In this document: piece by piece, positions 13,817 to 16,091 of the stretch | Position numbering within the stretch: the first letter of the stretch is position 1 | Layout: each line of letters starts with the position of its first letter | Assembly (NCBI GenBank): GCA_029777225.1 | Contig: JAKOSR010000005.1 | Span: forward strand, 1 to 16,091 | Source of the DNA: Chloroflexota bacterium | GTDB lineage: Bacteria; Chloroflexota; Anaerolineae; Anaerolineales; Anaerolineaceae | Reading direction: 5' to 3' | DNA: 16,091 nucleotides | Notes under the pieces: generated by a model | What the model was told of the DNA's origin: nothing | Databases searched by the model: none | What the model saw: the letters and a program-made list of their open reading frames with translations, nothing else | Made by a program: the position numbers and the translations under genes

Positions 13817-16087
13817 TCAATTTGTGTCATCATCAGATTTATCTTCAAAGATTTCGCGCTTCTTACCACCACTTTGGGCCGGCCCAATCACACCGCGTGC
13901 TTCCAGCTGGTCCATCAGCCAGGCGGCCCTGGCGTAGCCGGTATGCAACTGCCTTTGAAGGTACGAGGCGGTGGCTATCTTGTCCTTGCGGATAATCGTG
14001 GTGGCTTGTTGGATTAGGGTTTCGTCTTCGTCTTCTTCCGCGTCCTCCCGTACAACATTCTCCCAGGGAGGGCTGGTTGGTTCTGGTTCAGCTTCCGCTT
14101 CCGCCTCTGCCGGCTCAGTGCTCGCTTCCGGGGCCGGCTCAGTCGGCAGGTAGCTGCGTTCACGCCACCAATTGATAACCTGCTGGATTTCGTGGTCATT
14201 TACAAAAACACCCTGTGACCGGACCAGGCTGCCGATTTCCGGATGCGAAAAGAGCATATCGCCACGTCCTAAAAGGTTTTCGGCCCCAGGGCTGTCCAAG
14301 ATAACGTGCGAGTCCACGGAGGATGCCACCATGAACGCGATGCGGGTGGGAAAGTTGGCCTTGATGACACCGGTCACCACGTTGGTGCTCGGTCGTTGGG
14401 TGGCCACCACCAGGTGGATGCCGACCGCCCTGGCTTTTTGGGCCAGCCGGGTGAGGGCTTCTTCAGTTTCAGAGGACGCCGTCATCATCAAATCGGCCAG
14501 TTCATCAATCAGGATGACCACGCGATATAGCTTGCTCCCGCCGTTGCGCGCCACGCGCTGGTTGTAGGTATCCAGGTCCCGCGCGTGCATTGCCTCCAGG
14601 AGCTGGTAACGGATTTCCATTTGCTCCGTCGCCCACTTCAACACCTTCATGATGCGGTTGACGTCGGTTTCGACCTTCCCCAGCAGGTGTGGCAAGCCGT
14701 TGAAACGGGTCAACTCCACCATCTTTGGGTCAATCATCACCAGGCGTAAGTCTTCAGGCTTGTTGTTCATCACCAGGCAGGTGGTAATGGCAGCGATACA
14801 AATGGATTTACCGGAGTTGGTCGTCCCGGCAATCAGCAAATGAGGCATGCGTGAGAGGTCGGAGACCAATGGCAGGCCTGAGACATCCCGTCCCAACGGG
14901 ATGGTTAACGGGGATTTGGACTGCTTGAATTCATCTGATTCCATGATGGGGCGCAACCGTACGATGCTGTGGTCCGGGTTTGGAACTTCGATGCCCACGT
15001 ACGACTCGCCCGGAACCGGTGCCTCGATGCGCAGGCTTTGCGCCTTAAGCGCCAAGGCCAGGTCCCGGTTGAGTGCCGAAATCTGGGAAATCCGCACCTT
15101 CAACTTCTCATCGCCCTTGTCTTTGTAACCGGGTTCCACCGCGTACTGGGTGACCGTCGGCCCCACCCGATAGCTCACAACCTTGGCCGGAATACCAAAT
15201 TCATCCAGCGTTTTCTCTATCAGCGCGGAGTTCGTGTCTATGGTGGCCTGGTTCACCGCCAATAAGCGTTCGGGCTCCAGCAGGCTCAGCGGGGGGAGGT
15301 CTTCCGACCTTTCCAATGTTCCTTCGGTTTGTTTTTGTGCCCTTTCAGCCGAGCGCTTGCGGGTATACTCCAGCGGTAAAGCGGGTTGCCCGACTGGTTT
15401 CTTGCTTTTCCTGGGCTCCTGGGGTTCTTTCTTTTTAATCTCAGGCGTTGTTTCGGTTGTTATCTGGCTGGTATCCGGGCTCGCCACAGGCGTGTAAGCT
15501 CGGCTTTCAACCACGCTTTCGTGTGGTACAGCCCTGGTCATAGATTTATTGATAGCCCAGGTTTCCACCCTGCCGGCCAGGTTGAAACCGACCAGCAACA
15601 TTCCCAGGCCCAGGATGCCAAATACCATCCCGGTCGGCAGCCAACCCACGAAATCCAGCAACGGGTCGGCCAGTCCCCAGCCCACCACGCCCCCCGCGCT
15701 GGTACCTGCGTTGACCATGTTCACCGTGTCGCCATAGAACGCTGCGGTGGCTGCCAAAGCCGCGAAGAACCCCAGCTCCACCAACACCAGGCGCCAAATA
15801 TGCACGCGGGAACCTGGGTCCCGCCGCCATTGGAACAGTTTCCAGCCAAAGAAAAAGAAGAAAAGCGGGATAACAAACCTGCCAAAACCAAACAAGCGCC
15901 GGATAATGGCACTGATAACGTCAACCACCTGGCCGCGCGTGAGCCCCAGGACGCCCAAAAGCAGCACCGCGCCCACAACCAACAACAGCAGTCCGACTAT
16001 GTCCCAGGCCAGGCGCTTGCGCCGTTCACCATTGGACAAATCGGGTGTACCCACACCTTCAGTCACAATCACGCGGGAGGTTTCCAC
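13817..16087 (-). CDS. ftsK: FtsK/SpoIIIE DNA translocase (5' end at or beyond window edge)
   Basis: A 756-residue chromosome-pumping ATPase at the division septum, full length for the SpoIIIE type. Four membrane segments lie at about 26-48, 71-87, 97-118 and 148-170, then a charged linker (about 180-280). The motor domain carries Walker A GTTNSGKS (421-428), Walker B VVILIDELAD (523-532), ATQRPS (562-567) and LLGRGDML (605-612). A second acidic linker (650-690, AEAEAEPEP) precedes the gamma winged-helix domain (about 691-745) with SYLQRQLHTGYARAAWLMDQLEARGVIGP, which reads polar DNA signals. E. coli FtsK has D-S-R where this protein has D593-S-H. The start is uncertain: GTG 16087 lies four bases from the window edge, so an upstream start cannot be excluded. 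First visible gene of the operon with the phosphatidyltransferase and lgt. Confidence 0.93.
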   Translation of the reverse strand: METSRVIVTEGVGTPDLSNGERRKRLAWDIVGLLLLVVGAVLLLGVLGLTRGQVVDVISAIIRRLFGFGRFVIPLFFFFFGWKLFQWRRDPGSRVHIWRLVLVELGFFAALAATAAFYGDTVNMVNAGTSAGGVVGWGLADPLLDFVGWLPTGMVFGILGLGMLLVGFNLAGRVETWAINKSMTRAVPHESVVESRAYTPVASPDTSQITTETTPEIKKKEPQEPRKSKKPVGQPALPLEYTRKRSAERAQKQTEGTLERSEDLPPLSLLEPERLLAVNQATIDTNSALIEKTLDEFGIPAKVVSYRVGPTVTQYAVEPGYKDKGDEKLKVRISQISALNRDLALALKAQSLRIEAPVPGESYVGIEVPNPDHSIVRLRPIMESDEFKQSKSPLTIPLGRDVSGLPLVSDLSRMPHLLIAGTTNSGKSICIAAITTCLVMNNKPEDLRLVMIDPKMVELTRFNGLPHLLGKVETDVNRIMKVLKWATEQMEIRYQLLEAMHARDLDTYNQRVARNGGSKLYRVVILIDELADLMMTASSETEEALTRLAQKARAVGIHLVVATQRPSTNVVTGVIKANFPTRIAFMVASSVDSHVILDSPGAENLLGRGDMLFSHPEIGSLVRSQGVFVNDHEIQQVINWWRERSYLPTEPAPEASTEPAEAEAEAEPEPTSPPWENVVREDAEEDEDETLIQQATTIIRKDKIATASYLQRQLHTGYARAAWLMDQLEARGVIGPAQSGGKKREIFEDKSDDDTN

Positions 16088-16091
16088 CTGC

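Noticed and set aside
1..16091. Mobile elements, CRISPR arrays, tRNA or rRNA genes
   Set aside because: Intergenic gaps are short and were read through; no direct repeat series, transposase, cloverleaf or rRNA-like stretch was seen.

Overview
The window reads as a chromosomal segment of a Chloroflexota bacterium, most likely class Anaerolineae. This is an inference from gene content and style: a monoderm-like envelope gene set (SecG, Lgt, membrane-anchored DsbA-type oxidoreductase, FtsK/SpoIIIE), an FhaA/FhaB pair next to a RodA-PbpA module, TyrZ-type TyrRS, and moderately GC-rich DNA with frequent GTG/TTG starts. There is no rRNA, tRNA, CRISPR array, insertion sequence or phage gene. Coding density is high. 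The longest gap without a gene is 236 bases (11823-12058), and it holds a terminator and a promoter.

Layout. (1) 1-1224, plus strand: the C-terminal part of a GNAT acetyltransferase cut by the window edge, then a membrane-anchored DsbA-like thiol oxidoreductase. A perfect hairpin terminator (1243-1270) is shared with the opposing operon. (2) 4577-1286, minus strand: an apparent operon of secG, an extracellular solute-binding protein of the peptide/nickel family with no permease partner, a PduO-type cobalamin adenosyltransferase homologue with a damaged ATP motif, and a DUF554 membrane protein. (3) 4578-4762: a divergent promoter region containing a 16-bp palindrome. (4) 4763-5827, plus strand: a PHP-domain metal-dependent phosphoesterase. 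(5) 5902-10605, plus strand: a tight four-gene cluster of an FhaA-like (DUF3662+FHA) protein, an FhaB-like (TM+FHA) protein, methylthioadenosine phosphorylase, and an 869-residue fusion of RodA/FtsW to a PbpA-like domain. (6) 11822-10602, minus strand: tyrosyl-tRNA synthetase, whose stop codon overlaps the stop of the RodA fusion. (7) 16087-12059, minus strand: ftsK/spoIIIE, a CDP-alcohol phosphatidyltransferase and lgt, ending in a good intrinsic terminator.

The most interesting item is in (5). The cluster resembles the actinobacterial fhaA-fhaB-pstP-rodA-pbpA locus. Here the glycosyltransferase and the PbpA-like protein are one polypeptide, the transpeptidase half has lost all three catalytic motifs (SxxK, SxN, KTG), and mtnP sits where the phosphatase gene pstP would be. 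This suggests a cell-wall polymerase whose fused pseudo-transpeptidase is structural or regulatory, with phosphothreonine-reading FHA proteins made from the same transcript. Second-line items are the PduO homogue with a degenerate ATP motif, an intrinsic-terminator-like hairpin just before the orphan solute-binding protein gene, and a long acidic tail on Lgt.
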